Source: Opitutaceae bacterium
GTDB lineage: Bacteria; Verrucomicrobiota; Verrucomicrobiia; Opitutales; Opitutaceae
Reading direction: 5' to 3'
Length of the DNA: 58,457 nt
NCBI GenBank assembly: GCA_002694885.1
Contig: NZNM01000156.1
Location: forward strand, 1 to 58,457
The notes beneath the pieces were generated by a model. The model did not search any database. It worked only from the letters and a program-made list of their open reading frames with translations, and was not told the origin of the DNA. Positions 16,296-25,090 of the stretch are shown in pieces; within the stretch, counting starts at the first letter, position 1, and each line of letters begins with the position of its first letter. The position numbers and the translations under genes are program-made.

Positions 16296-17493
16296 AGACG
16301 GCAGCATTTTCTCTGACGCGGATGCATTTTAGCAATCGCCGTTTTCCAGAAACATCCATCGCCCCAATGGCATACAGGCTCCCGCCGTCACGGAGCTTCA
16401 ACCTATTCTTCAATTCTTCGCTCGAAAGCCCCACATTTCTGGCCATCACATTGGCCTGCCTGTCAGGAAACAACTCCGACGCTGATTTTCTTCGAAGCTC
16501 ACCCTGGCCTAAGATTTCGAAAACTCTTCCCGGAAAGTCCGAGATCAGCTGATCGGAAGCGTAGAATCGCGTTCGCGGATGGACAAGCGGTATACCGATG
16601 CGATCGCCCAAGACTTTGAAGCCTCCCCCTTTCATTATGGATGGATTCGCTTCGTATAAATACCGTTGAAATCCGCCATAACTTCCCTCGCAGCTTTTTT
16701 CCTCCTCTCTGGAAAATTCGAAGCAATTCCATTCGAATTCTCGGCAATGATTCGCGCAGACGATTCGGGCTCCGCCTTTCCAATCTCGCCTGGCCAGATA
16801 ACAGCATTCCTTGCACTCGTTTCCAATCGAAAGAATATGCACTTCGCAAATGCCAGGCAGCTCCTTCAATGTGGCATCGATATCCAAACCGGGAGAAAGC
16901 TTAACTGCCACAACCTTCGCTTTCGACAGCAAATTCCCCCAAATCCGACTCAAATCCGGTTCGCAGGCTTCCAATGAAGACACTTTCAATCCTCGATGAT
17001 CTCTCCGAGCAGGATCCAAATACAGAGCGTCGAATCCATTCTCCTGGCTGTCCAGCCAACGAATTCCATCGGCATGAATCACTTCAAATTTCTCTCCAAG
17101 ATCCAACGCTTCTATATTTCTAGTGACTAGATTCGAGAGCGATTCGTCCTGCTCGACATGATACACTTTGGAAAAAGTCCTTGCAAAGCCGGCGGCATCA
17201 ACGCCAAAGCCGCCAGTTAGATCCGCTAACAACTCCCCGCTGAGCAGAGAAGCCCTGTAGTGAGCTGCCAATTCAGATGAGCACTGTTCGAGAGGCAACG
17301 TATCGGGAAATTCGATATCTTCGTTGGCGAACCAACTGGGCAGCTTCTTCCGTATTCGCTGCCGAGCTTTGACTTGCTGAGCGATAAACGCCATCGGCAA
17401 ATCCGGATGTCTCCTCGCCATCAAGGCAATCGACTCTGGCGATTCGGAACTTAGGTCGCGAATCCTGGATTTCAGATCCGCTGTCAGGCGCAT
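16288..17493 (-). CDS. Class I SAM methyltransferase with THUMP-like domain
   Basis: 401 residues. The methyltransferase core has the SAM-binding motif ADLTGGFGVDAAGFA (about residues 90-104), an acidic VYHVEQDE second strand, and ALYLDPARRD (D160-P161), a DPPY-like active-site loop. The C-terminal part (from about 300) carries a THUMP-like RNA-binding region as in the PF18096 family of Bacteroidota, so a tRNA or rRNA base methyltransferase is likely. The ATG overlaps the stop of the preceding SDR gene by one base (TGATG), and its own stop overlaps the HugZ-like gene: the three genes are translationally coupled. The exact RNA target is unknown. Confidence 0.75.
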   Translation of the reverse strand: MRLTADLKSRIRDLSSESPESIALMARRHPDLPMAFIAQQVKARQRIRKKLPSWFANEDIEFPDTLPLEQCSSELAAHYRASLLSGELLADLTGGFGVDAAGFARTFSKVYHVEQDESLSNLVTRNIEALDLGEKFEVIHADGIRWLDSQENGFDALYLDPARRDHRGLKVSSLEACEPDLSRIWGNLLSKAKVVAVKLSPGLDIDATLKELPGICEVHILSIGNECKECCYLARRDWKGGARIVCANHCREFEWNCFEFSREEEKSCEGSYGGFQRYLYEANPSIMKGGGFKVLGDRIGIPLVHPRTRFYASDQLISDFPGRVFEILGQGELRRKSASELFPDRQANVMARNVGLSSEELKNRLKLRDGGSLYAIGAMDVSGKRRLLKCIRVRENAAVYE

Positions 17494-18251
17494 CAGGAAA
17501 AACCGGGGCTTACCGTGATGCCACCATCTGCAGCGATCGTTTGACCAACGAGATAGGTATTCAATTCGGACACCATGAAAGCTGAAAAACGAGCGATCTC
17601 CAATTCATTGCCCATCCGGCCTATTGGAACGATTTCTTCCAGACTCTTACGTCGCTCCACGCTGAGCATCGACTTGGTCATATCCGTCAATATAAATCCC
17701 GGAGCGATCGCGTTCACCAATATGCCCTCTCGAGCCAATTCTAGGCCCGCGGATCGCGTCACGCCTGAAAGGGCTGATTTGGTCGCCGTGTAGCAGTGCC
17801 GATTGGGGCGGCCAATCACGCCAAACAAGGAGCTAACATTCAAAATTCGGCCACCGGCACGGGCATTCTTCATTACTTTGGTAGCTGCCCGCATCAATTT
17901 CATGGGAGCGGTCAAATTCACATCCAAAACCGTTGCCCAGTCCCCGTCCTCAAGCCCTTCGACAGAGTCCACGCGATTGATCCCAGCATTATTGACGAGG
18001 ATGTCCAAACTCGACAGATCCATCATTCGATTTTGAAAAGCCTCTACACTCGACTCATCGCTGGCATCGAGCTGCCAATAGTCTTTGCGTTCGCCGGCCG
18101 CTACTTCCGAAAAACGCTTGGTTCCGGTATAAATCACACTGGCCCCGCAATCCCAAAGCAAATCAGCGATGGCTCGGCCTATTCCCCTAGTGGAGCCGGT
18201 TACAATGGCGGTTTTTCCTTCAAAGTCCAATTGGCAACTACTCGCGTCCAT
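17493..18251 (-). CDS. SDR-family oxidoreductase, FabG-like
   Basis: 252 residues from the ATG at 18249-18251. The Rossmann motif TGSTRGIG (residues 18-25) binds NAD(P)H, NNAG is at 87-90, the catalytic Ser is around 140-141 (LNVSS), and Y154-x-x-x-K158 is in CYTATKSA. The tail PIGRMGNELEIARF and GQTIAADGG are typical of FabG-type 3-oxoacyl-ACP reductases and related SDRs. It is 247-255 residues as usual for FabG. No other fatty-acid gene is near, and it is coupled to an RNA-methyltransferase gene, so a true FabG role is uncertain. Earlier in-frame ATGs would add an unrelated 29-residue tail. Confidence 0.8.
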   Translation of the reverse strand: MDASSCQLDFEGKTAIVTGSTRGIGRAIADLLWDCGASVIYTGTKRFSEVAAGERKDYWQLDASDESSVEAFQNRMMDLSSLDILVNNAGINRVDSVEGLEDGDWATVLDVNLTAPMKLMRAATKVMKNARAGGRILNVSSLFGVIGRPNRHCYTATKSALSGVTRSAGLELAREGILVNAIAPGFILTDMTKSMLSVERRKSLEEIVPIGRMGNELEIARFSAFMVSELNTYLVGQTIAADGGITVSPGFS

Positions 18252-18461
18252 ATCTCGCAGTCTCACAGAGAATGAAGCAGGGTAAACACGAAAATCGGAA
18301 TAAGAAACCCCTCTTGTATTACCTTTACCCATCGGCATACCCAGCCTCGTAAACAGTCTGTTTTACATGTAACGCTCAACGGCGCTCCGTATATCGTTGA
18401 CCGAGTTTCCGCGATTCGGATTAATCGACCTTCCTTCAATCGCCGATCGTCCTCAAACTCA

Positions 18462-19439
18462 ATGTCGGTAATCAAACACACCTCGCCCATCTCAAAACCC
18501 TTTCTCTGGCTCTCGCTATCCATTCTTTGCTTCGGCTCAGGCCAGTGGCTGCGGGCTGAATACCCCGAGCAACCCATAAAGGTTATCATCCCCACCAACG
18601 CGGGAGGCGAAGTGGATACCATGGCCCGGATATTCCAGCGGGCGATTGAAGACAATGATCTGCTCCCCGTTAAACTGGCGATCATCAACCTTCCCGGCGC
18701 TGGAGGCACCCTGGGAACTAGAAGAATAAAAGATGCCCCTCCAGATGGCTACACGATCGGATTGTGGACTCCAGGAATCGTGACATCCAAAGCTATGGGT
18801 ATCGCGAATTACGACCACAATGAGTTCGCGATCATTGGCAGAACCGGCTATTCGGATTTGGGCCTCGGCGTCATGGATGATTCCGGATTCGACTCCATTC
18901 AATCCGTGATCGACCATTCAAAAAAGTCCCCCAATTCCATCAAAGTAGCCACCAATATTGGACTTCCGGTACACCTTATACCCCTTATGTTCGCCGAAGG
19001 AGCAGGGATCGAATTCAAGTTCATCCAAAGCGGGGGAGGCTCGAAGCGACTGGCCTCCATTCTAGGAGGGCATACGGACCTTTCCATGTTCAGCTTGCTC
19101 GCCTTTATCCAATTCGAGAATACAGGCATCAAGCCTCTTGTCGTGCTTTCCGAAGAGCGGGCGACTCGTTTGCCTGACATACCAACCGCCAAGGAAATTG
19201 GCGTGGACTTGGTTATGCGGGACACGCGAATATGGCTAGCTCCCAAATCCACGCCTCCCGAACGAGTCGCCCTTATTGCCGATACCCTGCAAAAAGCTAT
19301 GGCACTTCCTGAGATCCGAGAGAAATTCGAAAACTTGGGAATACATCGCAGCTTTGGCGACGAAGGGGAAATCCGCCCCTTCCTGGATGACATGCGCGCC
19401 CGAGTCACGCCACTAGTCGCCAAGGCTCGCAAGCCCTGA
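18462..19439 (+). CDS. tctC: Tripartite tricarboxylate transporter, periplasmic binding protein (TctC/Bug family)
   Basis: 325 residues with a signal peptide (FLWLSLSILCFGSGQWLRA). Family features are YPEQPIKVIIPTNAGGEVDT, NLPGAGGTLGTRRI (the conserved G-x-G-G-x-x-G ligand loop), DGYTIGL and LPDIPTAKEIG. Bug proteins capture carboxylates or similar small anions (citrate, aromatic acids and others) in the periplasm and hand them to TctA/TctB. Start is ATG at 18462. It heads the operon tctC-tctB-tctA-kinase with short gaps of 10-23 nt. Confidence 0.92.
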   Translation: MSVIKHTSPISKPFLWLSLSILCFGSGQWLRAEYPEQPIKVIIPTNAGGEVDTMARIFQRAIEDNDLLPVKLAIINLPGAGGTLGTRRIKDAPPDGYTIGLWTPGIVTSKAMGIANYDHNEFAIIGRTGYSDLGLGVMDDSGFDSIQSVIDHSKKSPNSIKVATNIGLPVHLIPLMFAEGAGIEFKFIQSGGGSKRLASILGGHTDLSMFSLLAFIQFENTGIKPLVVLSEERATRLPDIPTAKEIGVDLVMRDTRIWLAPKSTPPERVALIADTLQKAMALPEIREKFENLGIHRSFGDEGEIRPFLDDMRARVTPLVAKARKP

Positions 19440-19455
19440 ATACTCTGCCCAGTCA

Positions 19456-19932
19456 ATGTCGGAAAAAAAGCGTATTCCCTATCAGGATATCATTATTAGC
19501 CTCAGTCTGATAGCTCTGGCTGTAGTCGTTCTAATCGCAGCTAAAGATATCCCGCCTCCCTTTTTCGACCCAATCGGGTCTGCCGCCTTTCCGAAATACA
19601 CAGCCTACCTGATCATATTCCTGGCTCTGGTAATAGGCATTCGATCAATTCTTCTATCTCAGCTACTGGCTCGCGAGTCCAAGCGCGGCTTCAAACTGGA
19701 GCCTCTTCTAGCAGCCTACACGGTGGGGATCCCGGCGCTTTATGTCCTTAGCATGAATCTGGGTTGGGCCAGTTTTCGAAGCGCCACAACATTGTTTATT
19801 TTCGCTCTGGCAGCATTGCTGTCGCGTTTCGATAAACGCGTTTTAATAGTCAGCGCAATAATTGCGACCGTGTTCGGTTTTGGGGGACAATACCTACTTA
19901 CGGAAGTATTCTACATGGACCTTCCTCAGTGA
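19456..19932 (+). CDS. tctB: Tripartite tricarboxylate transporter, small membrane subunit TctB
   Basis: 158 residues with four predicted membrane helices (ISLSLIALAVVVLIAA; YTAYLIIFLALVIGIRS; a third near residues 80-110; a fourth near 130-150). The segment PIGSAAFPKYTAYLI is the conserved TctB N-terminal feature (DPxGxxxFP). It is the poorly conserved small subunit that partners with TctA. It starts 16 nt after tctC and ends 23 nt before tctA. Confidence 0.85.
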   Translation: MSEKKRIPYQDIIISLSLIALAVVVLIAAKDIPPPFFDPIGSAAFPKYTAYLIIFLALVIGIRSILLSQLLARESKRGFKLEPLLAAYTVGIPALYVLSMNLGWASFRSATTLFIFALAALLSRFDKRVLIVSAIIATVFGFGGQYLLTEVFYMDLPQ

Positions 19933-19955
19933 ACTAGCCGGGCACTCGAAACCAT

Positions 19956-21461
19956 ATGGAAGCGCTAGAAGCATTACAGCACGTACTAAGTCCCTTTCCA
20001 TTCCTTTGGATCTTCATAGGAGTCGCTAGCGGGATATTTGTTGGGGCGATTCCCGGCTTGGGCGGGGGCATGCTCATGGCTCTCACTGTGCCGCTCACCT
20101 TTTCCATGGATAGCACCAATGCAGTGCTCCTGCTCATGGGCATGCATGTCGGTTCTGTTAGCGGAGGATTGATAAGCGCCACGCTTCTAAAAATGCCAGG
20201 AACACCGTCCGCCATGATGACCACTTTCGACGGCTATCCCATGGCCCAACAAGGTCAGCCAGGCAAAGCGCTTAGCCTGGGGGTGGGCTCCTCCCTTTTC
20301 GGGGGAATCATTTCTGGGGTCTTTCTAATCGCTCTAGCGCCTCCACTATCTCATTTCGCCCATAAGTTCGGGCCCTGGGAATATTTCACCATGGTTCTGA
20401 TGGCTCTCGTACTCATTGCCTCCATCAGTCAAGGTTCCCTGCTCAAAGGTCTCATGTCCGCAACGCTAGGCCTTTTGGCCGCCATGCCTGGGCTAAATGA
20501 ATCCGATGGTCAACTACGCCTCACATTCGGTTTCGATTCCATGGGGGATGGATTCAATCTCCTTCCGGTGCTACTGGGCATATTCGTCATGAGCCAGATT
20601 ATCAAAGACGCCCTGGAGATAAATAAAAAGGGGGTCGGCATTAAGATGGGCAGGGGCGAGGGAGTTTTTCCTAAGTTCAACGAGTGGAAACAGCATCTTT
20701 TCAACATTATCCGCTCCTCATGCATCGGCACTTGGGTGGGAATACTCCCCGGTATCGGGGCAAGCATTTCCTCGATGGTCGCCTACGGAATCGCCAAAAC
20801 CTTTAGCAAAACTCCCAGAAAATTCGGAACAGGCCACGACGAGGGAATCGTCGCCGCCGAATCGGCGAACAACGCCAATGCTGGTGGAGCCTTAATACCG
20901 CTTATAACAATCGGCATTCCCGGAGCTCCCGTAGACGCCATTCTTCTAGGCGCTATGATCATGCATCAGATCCAGCCAGGGCCCCTGCTTTTCCAGACAT
21001 ACGGAGCCCTAGTATGGTCACTGATGATCGGATACATAATAGCCAATATCATTATGTTCCTCGTCATGGTATTTTCCGCGAGACATATCGCCAAGGTTGT
21101 AAACATCAATCGCGCTTACTTAATTCCGATCGTATTCGTTTTCTGCTTAATCGGAGCCTATGCATCGACAAATCGGATGTTCGACGTTTGGGTCGTCATC
21201 GGCTTTGGCCTGGTTGGTTTCTTCCTGGACCGAGCGCGATTCCCCTTGGGCCCGTTCGTTATAGGATACGTTCTTGCCGGAATCATGGAAGCCGAGCTCA
21301 GGTCTGGATTGCAAATGTCGGAAGGCTCTTTCTTGCCCATGATTACTCGTCCGATTGCCGCCACTTTCACCATTGTGGCCCTGTTATTCCTAGGATACTC
21401 CATTTTCCAAGAGTGGCGAGCCCGTAGAAATCTGCCGCCACCTGAATCGACTGCGGAATAG
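19956..21461 (+). CDS. tctA: Tripartite tricarboxylate transporter, large membrane subunit TctA
   Basis: 501 residues and about twelve membrane segments. TctA markers are GVASGIFVGAIPGLGGGM near the N-terminus, GSVSGGLISATLLKMPGTPS and its second-half counterpart SANNANAGGALIPLITIGIP, both of which form the duplicated substrate-translocation motif. It is the proton- or sodium-coupled permease of the TTT system. Length is typical. The stop lies 10 nt before the P-loop kinase gene. Confidence 0.92.
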   Translation: MEALEALQHVLSPFPFLWIFIGVASGIFVGAIPGLGGGMLMALTVPLTFSMDSTNAVLLLMGMHVGSVSGGLISATLLKMPGTPSAMMTTFDGYPMAQQGQPGKALSLGVGSSLFGGIISGVFLIALAPPLSHFAHKFGPWEYFTMVLMALVLIASISQGSLLKGLMSATLGLLAAMPGLNESDGQLRLTFGFDSMGDGFNLLPVLLGIFVMSQIIKDALEINKKGVGIKMGRGEGVFPKFNEWKQHLFNIIRSSCIGTWVGILPGIGASISSMVAYGIAKTFSKTPRKFGTGHDEGIVAAESANNANAGGALIPLITIGIPGAPVDAILLGAMIMHQIQPGPLLFQTYGALVWSLMIGYIIANIIMFLVMVFSARHIAKVVNINRAYLIPIVFVFCLIGAYASTNRMFDVWVVIGFGLVGFFLDRARFPLGPFVIGYVLAGIMEAELRSGLQMSEGSFLPMITRPIAATFTIVALLFLGYSIFQEWRARRNLPPPESTAE

Positions 21462-21471
21462 TCGCGCTGCC

Positions 21472-21981
21472 ATGCCAACCTTACACATAGTTGGCGGCCC
21501 TCCCGCTTCGGGTAAAACGCGATTCGGGAAAGAATTGGCGGCTCGCTTCGGAGCGGCGTTCTTGGACATCGACACGGTCACTGAACCTGTGGTCCAGGCC
21601 GGTCTATCCTTGGCCAACAAAAACCCGGACGATCGCGATAGCCCAGAGTTTAAGTCCGCGTATCGAGAACCTATATACGAGGCTCTTTTCAACACCGCTA
21701 AGGTCAATCTTAGTCACATTGACGTCGTAGTAGCCGGACCCTTCACCAAAGAATTTCGGGATGCCAACTGGCTCGATGCCGTAAGAGCGAAAGTCGGTCA
21801 TCCCGCAAAAGCCTACTACGTAACCGCCGACCCGAGAATCCGAAAGAAGCGGCTAACGAAGCGAAACAATCCACGCGATCGGGCGAAACTGGAGGATTGG
21901 GAACGCTACCTCCGCTACTACGGAACAGAATCAAGCCCTCCCTTCGAACACCATTTCGAAGACACCTCTCAGTGGGGCTAG
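21472..21981 (+). CDS. P-loop small-molecule kinase-like protein (AAA_33/zeta-toxin-like) in TTT operon
   Basis: 169 residues. Walker A is GGPPASGKT (residues 8-16). LDIDTVTEP and VVVAGPFTKEF are the base- and substrate-binding strands, and DPRIRKKRLTKRN near residues 120-135 is an arginine-rich LID. The pattern resembles AAA_33 / gluconate-kinase / zeta-toxin-like kinases that phosphorylate small molecules. It follows tctA by 10 nt, so it is probably made with the transporter and may phosphorylate the imported compound. That is inference from position; no specific substrate motif is seen. Confidence 0.65.
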   Translation: MPTLHIVGGPPASGKTRFGKELAARFGAAFLDIDTVTEPVVQAGLSLANKNPDDRDSPEFKSAYREPIYEALFNTAKVNLSHIDVVVAGPFTKEFRDANWLDAVRAKVGHPAKAYYVTADPRIRKKRLTKRNNPRDRAKLEDWERYLRYYGTESSPPFEHHFEDTSQWG

Positions 21982-22116
21982 CTTGGATGATTCAAATAGC
22001 GTCTAAAAACTACAGCTTGCTCGCATTGAGAATGCTAGGGCTGAATGTCCCTAGTCAGCCGAATTATAGAAAAGCCTACTGAGGCGCCCGACTGAGGACA
22101 GTCAGCCCTACCAACT

Positions 22117-22150
22117 GGAATACGGTTTGCGACGCATACCGTCACATTCC
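22117..22150. repeat. Strong hairpin between the kinase gene and trpE
   Basis: GGAATACGGTTTGC and GCATACCGTCACATTCC pair around a GAC loop (ACGGTTTGC against GCATACCGT with one T-T mismatch, plus GGAAT/ATTCC beyond a CAC bulge). There is no T-run, so it is either an extragenic palindrome or part of a longer trpE leader. Confidence 0.5.
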
Positions 22151-22174
22151 AAAGAGTTTGCCATATATCCGGGC

Positions 22175-22236
22175 TATAATTTCGTAGACACCCGGCGGCG
22201 GAGGCTTAGGGTGTCGCCTCCAATTAGTTTGCCAAG
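22175..22236 (+). promoter_or_regulatory. trpE promoter -10 and structured leader with two interleaved stems
   Basis: A perfect TATAAT lies at 22175-22180; no good -35 stands at 17 nt. The transcript would start close to ACACCC (22188-22193), which pairs with GGGTGT (22209-22214). GGAGGC (22200-22205) pairs with GCCTCC (22216-22221). The stems interleave, so they exclude each other or form a pseudoknot, ending 15 nt before the trpE ATG. The stems are short and may be chance. Confidence 0.35.
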
Positions 22237-23736
22237 ATGTCGCACGAATTGCAGCCCAGCATAGACCTAAAGGAATTCGAGGCCCTCGCTTCGCAGGGAA
22301 ACCTCATTCCCGTCTATGCCGATCTGATGGCCGATCTAGAATCGCCGGTCACCGCATATTCGAAGCTAAAGTCCAATAGCCCTGCATTCCTTCTCGAATC
22401 CATCGAAGGAGGTGAACGCCTTTCTAGGTACACCTTTATCGCCTGTCGGCCCCGAAAGATTATCACTAGCTACTGGGATCGAACGGTTATCGAAGAACCC
22501 GGCAAAGAGCCCGTGGAAATCGACACGCCCGACGACCCCCTCTCCTTGATCGAGGAAGAAATAGCCCAATACCAGCCAATCGATTTTCCAGAACTTCCTC
22601 CATTCACCGGGGGAGCTGTCGGGTACCTCTCCTACGAATACATTTGTCGTGTCGAACCAACGGTGCCCCGGGCGAAGAACAACTGCCATGAGTCTCCACT
22701 AAGCTACTACATGCTAGCCGACTCCATGGTGATTTTCGATCGGGCCAAGCAAACCATTCGGCTACTTGTCAATGCTCGGCCTAACGCCTACGAATCCACG
22801 GAGGACGCCTACCAGGCAGCGATCGACGAGCTTCAGCACCTTCAGGCCACATTAGAAAAGCCCAGCCAAGTAGAACCCGCAACGCTGAAATCGCCAGAAG
22901 GAATCCAGATTCCCGCCGGAAATTTTATAAAAGAAGATTTCGAAGAATTAGTCGAACGCTCCAAGGAATACATTAGAGCTGGCGACATTTTTCAGGTGGT
23001 GCTCAGTCAACGATTCGAAAAAGCCTTTTCAAAAACGCCTTTGGACCTGTACCGAGCCCTTCGTACAGTGAATCCCTCGCCCTACATGTTTCTTTTGGAA
23101 TCCGAAGGATTCTCAATCGTCGGCGCATCGCCTGAAGTTCACGTTAGACTAACAGGTGACAAAGTCGAGATTCGCCCTATTGCAGGCACTCGCCCTCGAG
23201 GGAAAACGGAGGCGGAAGATCTCGCCCTAGAAGAGGAATTGCTAGCCGACGAAAAAGAAAAGGCCGAGCATTTGATGCTCATTGACTTGGCCCGCAACGA
23301 TATTGGCAGAGTATGCCAATACGGATCGGTAAATGTGCCCGATTACATGATAATCGAGCGCTACTCACACGTGATGCATATCGTATCGCAGGTGGAAGGG
23401 GTAATCGCCTCGGATCGCAATGCTTTCGACCTTATGAGAGCCACCTTTCCAGCGGGAACGGTGAGCGGCGCTCCGAAAATACGAGCAATGCAAATTATAG
23501 CCGAAGGGGAGCCGGACCAACGCGAGTTTTACGCCGGAGCGCTCGGCTACTTCAGCTACAACGGAAATCTCGATTCCTGTATTACCCTAAGAACCTCCAT
23601 GGTTCAAAATGGAACGGTCATCATACAAGCCGGAGCTGGCATCGTAGCGGACTCCGATCCAGAATCCGAGTACAAGGAAACGATCTTCAAGGCTTCAGCG
23701 CTATTTAAAGCCGTGTCCGTAGCTGAATCCTTCTAG
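22237..23736 (+). CDS. trpE: Anthranilate synthase component I
   Basis: 499 residues. It converts chorismate plus ammonia (from TrpG) to anthranilate, the first step of tryptophan synthesis. The N-terminal PAFLLESIEGGERLSRYTFI holds the LLES/S motif that binds tryptophan for feedback inhibition. The catalytic half has DIFQVVLSQRF, RPIAGTRPRG, HLMLIDLARNDIGR, ATFPAGTVSGAPK and QAGAGIVADSDPE, all hallmark TrpE motifs. Start is ATG at 22237. No trpG or other trp gene follows within the window, as the next gene is a sigma factor. Confidence 0.96.
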   Translation: MSHELQPSIDLKEFEALASQGNLIPVYADLMADLESPVTAYSKLKSNSPAFLLESIEGGERLSRYTFIACRPRKIITSYWDRTVIEEPGKEPVEIDTPDDPLSLIEEEIAQYQPIDFPELPPFTGGAVGYLSYEYICRVEPTVPRAKNNCHESPLSYYMLADSMVIFDRAKQTIRLLVNARPNAYESTEDAYQAAIDELQHLQATLEKPSQVEPATLKSPEGIQIPAGNFIKEDFEELVERSKEYIRAGDIFQVVLSQRFEKAFSKTPLDLYRALRTVNPSPYMFLLESEGFSIVGASPEVHVRLTGDKVEIRPIAGTRPRGKTEAEDLALEEELLADEKEKAEHLMLIDLARNDIGRVCQYGSVNVPDYMIIERYSHVMHIVSQVEGVIASDRNAFDLMRATFPAGTVSGAPKIRAMQIIAEGEPDQREFYAGALGYFSYNGNLDSCITLRTSMVQNGTVIIQAGAGIVADSDPESEYKETIFKASALFKAVSVAESF

Positions 23737-23792
23737 CCGAATCCAGTTTGCGGACAGTATCCAGAAAGGCGCTATAAGCCAGTGTCATTAGC

Positions 23793-23812
23793 AGCCTATT
23801 TATAAATGGGCT
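23793..23812. terminator. Possible terminator hairpin after trpE
   Basis: AGCCTATTTATAAATGGGCT is a 20-nt near-palindrome with one T-G pair, 56 nt after the trpE stop and before the sigma-factor gene. Only a short T-run (ACTTTTACG) follows, so termination is uncertain. Confidence 0.3.
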
Positions 23813-23891
23813 ATGAATACTTTTACGTCTCTGGACAAATCGATGATTTAGCTCCACTCGCTTGCGCCCCCCATCTAGAGCCTTTCTCGAA

Positions 23892-25025
23892 ATGACTGCG
23901 TTGTATTCGGTTAACCGTCCGATCACCAAGTCTCCTGCTCCCCCAAACGTATCGGGTAGCGCGGTTTTAGGTCCGACTCTAACCGTCCCAAACGGCGATC
24001 ACCAAAATCGAAATACCCTTGTCGTATTAAAGGATTCTCATTCTGGGACTCCCAATAAACGCAAGAAAGCCCCCAATCCTGAAAACACGGAACGTCCCGA
24101 TTCTCGGGAGCGTAGCGGTATCCAGCTTTATCTTAACGAAATCGGGAAATTCCCCCTTCTTACTCGAGAAGAAGAAGTCGAATTAGCGGAAAAAATAAAG
24201 GCCGGTGACAAGAAAGCCCGCGACCGCATGATTTCCTCTAACCTGCGCCTTGTAGTTAAAATTGCATACGACTATCGAGACTACGGTCTACCGGTAACAG
24301 ATCTCATCAGCGAAGGAAATATCGGCCTAATTAAAGCGGTTGAGCGCTTCGACCCAGAAAAAGGCGGTAAGCTTAGCACATACGCATCCTGGTGGATAAA
24401 GCAGTCGATCAAACGGGCATTGGCCAATCAAAGTAAGACGATTCGCCTTCCGGTTCACCTGGTTGATCGTATATCTCAAATCCGCAAGGTTTCCCGTCAA
24501 CTTGCCGAGGAGCTTGGGCGAGAGCCCACCAACGAAGAGCTCGGCGACATTCTGGAGATATCGGCAAGCAAAGTCGCCCACTTGAAATCGGTTAGCGCCA
24601 GGCCTACCTCTCTCAACGCCCCTATAGGCGATGATCAAAATGGAACGGAATTAGGCGATGTCGTTGGCGATGAAAACTCCCCCTCCCCCTTTGAACGTCT
24701 CAACCAAAAATCAATTCAAGGCGATTTGTCAGAGCTGATCAATCGTTTGGAGGAAAGGGAGTCGGAAATCATCAAGCTCAGATTCGGCATCGAACGCGAC
24801 TCTCCCTTAACCCTCGAAGAAGTTGGAAGCATTTTCGGCATCACTCGGGAACGTGTGCGCCAGCTTCAGAATATGGCCCTGCTGAAAATGCGGCGCATCA
24901 TGTTCAGCAATGAACGCCAACTAAGTCGAGCCGAAGTGGACGAGGCTAATCGCGAACGAGAACGCATGCGCGTATTCCAGGAATTCTATCAGGAATCAGG
25001 CCTCACTCGAGCGTCGGCTCGCTAA
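23892..25025 (+). CDS. RNA polymerase sigma-70 family factor (RpoD/RpoS-like)
   Basis: 377 residues from the ATG at 23892. The order is a variable basic N-terminus (about 80 residues), region 1.2 (IQLYLNEIGKFPLLTREEE), region 2 (MISSNLRLVVKIAYDY, DLISEGNIGLIKAVERFDP, STYASWWIKQSI), region 3 (PVHLVDRISQIRK, LGREPTNEELG) and region 4 (ESEIIKLRFGIE, LTLEEVGSIFGITRERVRQL). It lacks the acidic region 1.1 and the long non-conserved insert of large RpoD proteins. It could be a group 2 (stress/stationary) sigma or the short primary sigma of this lineage. An in-frame TTG ten codons upstream is less likely. Confidence 0.88.
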   Translation: MTALYSVNRPITKSPAPPNVSGSAVLGPTLTVPNGDHQNRNTLVVLKDSHSGTPNKRKKAPNPENTERPDSRERSGIQLYLNEIGKFPLLTREEEVELAEKIKAGDKKARDRMISSNLRLVVKIAYDYRDYGLPVTDLISEGNIGLIKAVERFDPEKGGKLSTYASWWIKQSIKRALANQSKTIRLPVHLVDRISQIRKVSRQLAEELGREPTNEELGDILEISASKVAHLKSVSARPTSLNAPIGDDQNGTELGDVVGDENSPSPFERLNQKSIQGDLSELINRLEERESEIIKLRFGIERDSPLTLEEVGSIFGITRERVRQLQNMALLKMRRIMFSNERQLSRAEVDEANRERERMRVFQEFYQESGLTRASAR

Positions 25026-25055
25026 TATCTTAAACGAAAGATAATTTCTTTGGGT

Positions 25056-25075
25056 GCAAGCCGTTCCTCGCTTGC
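25056..25075. terminator. Hairpin between convergent sigma-factor and pckG genes
   Basis: GCAAGC (25056-25061) pairs with GCTTGC (25070-25075) around an 8-nt loop, in the 65-nt gap between two converging genes. No T-run is seen on either side, so it is a weak bidirectional terminator candidate. Confidence 0.3.
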
Positions 25076-25090
25076 GGTTGTATCGACCGC

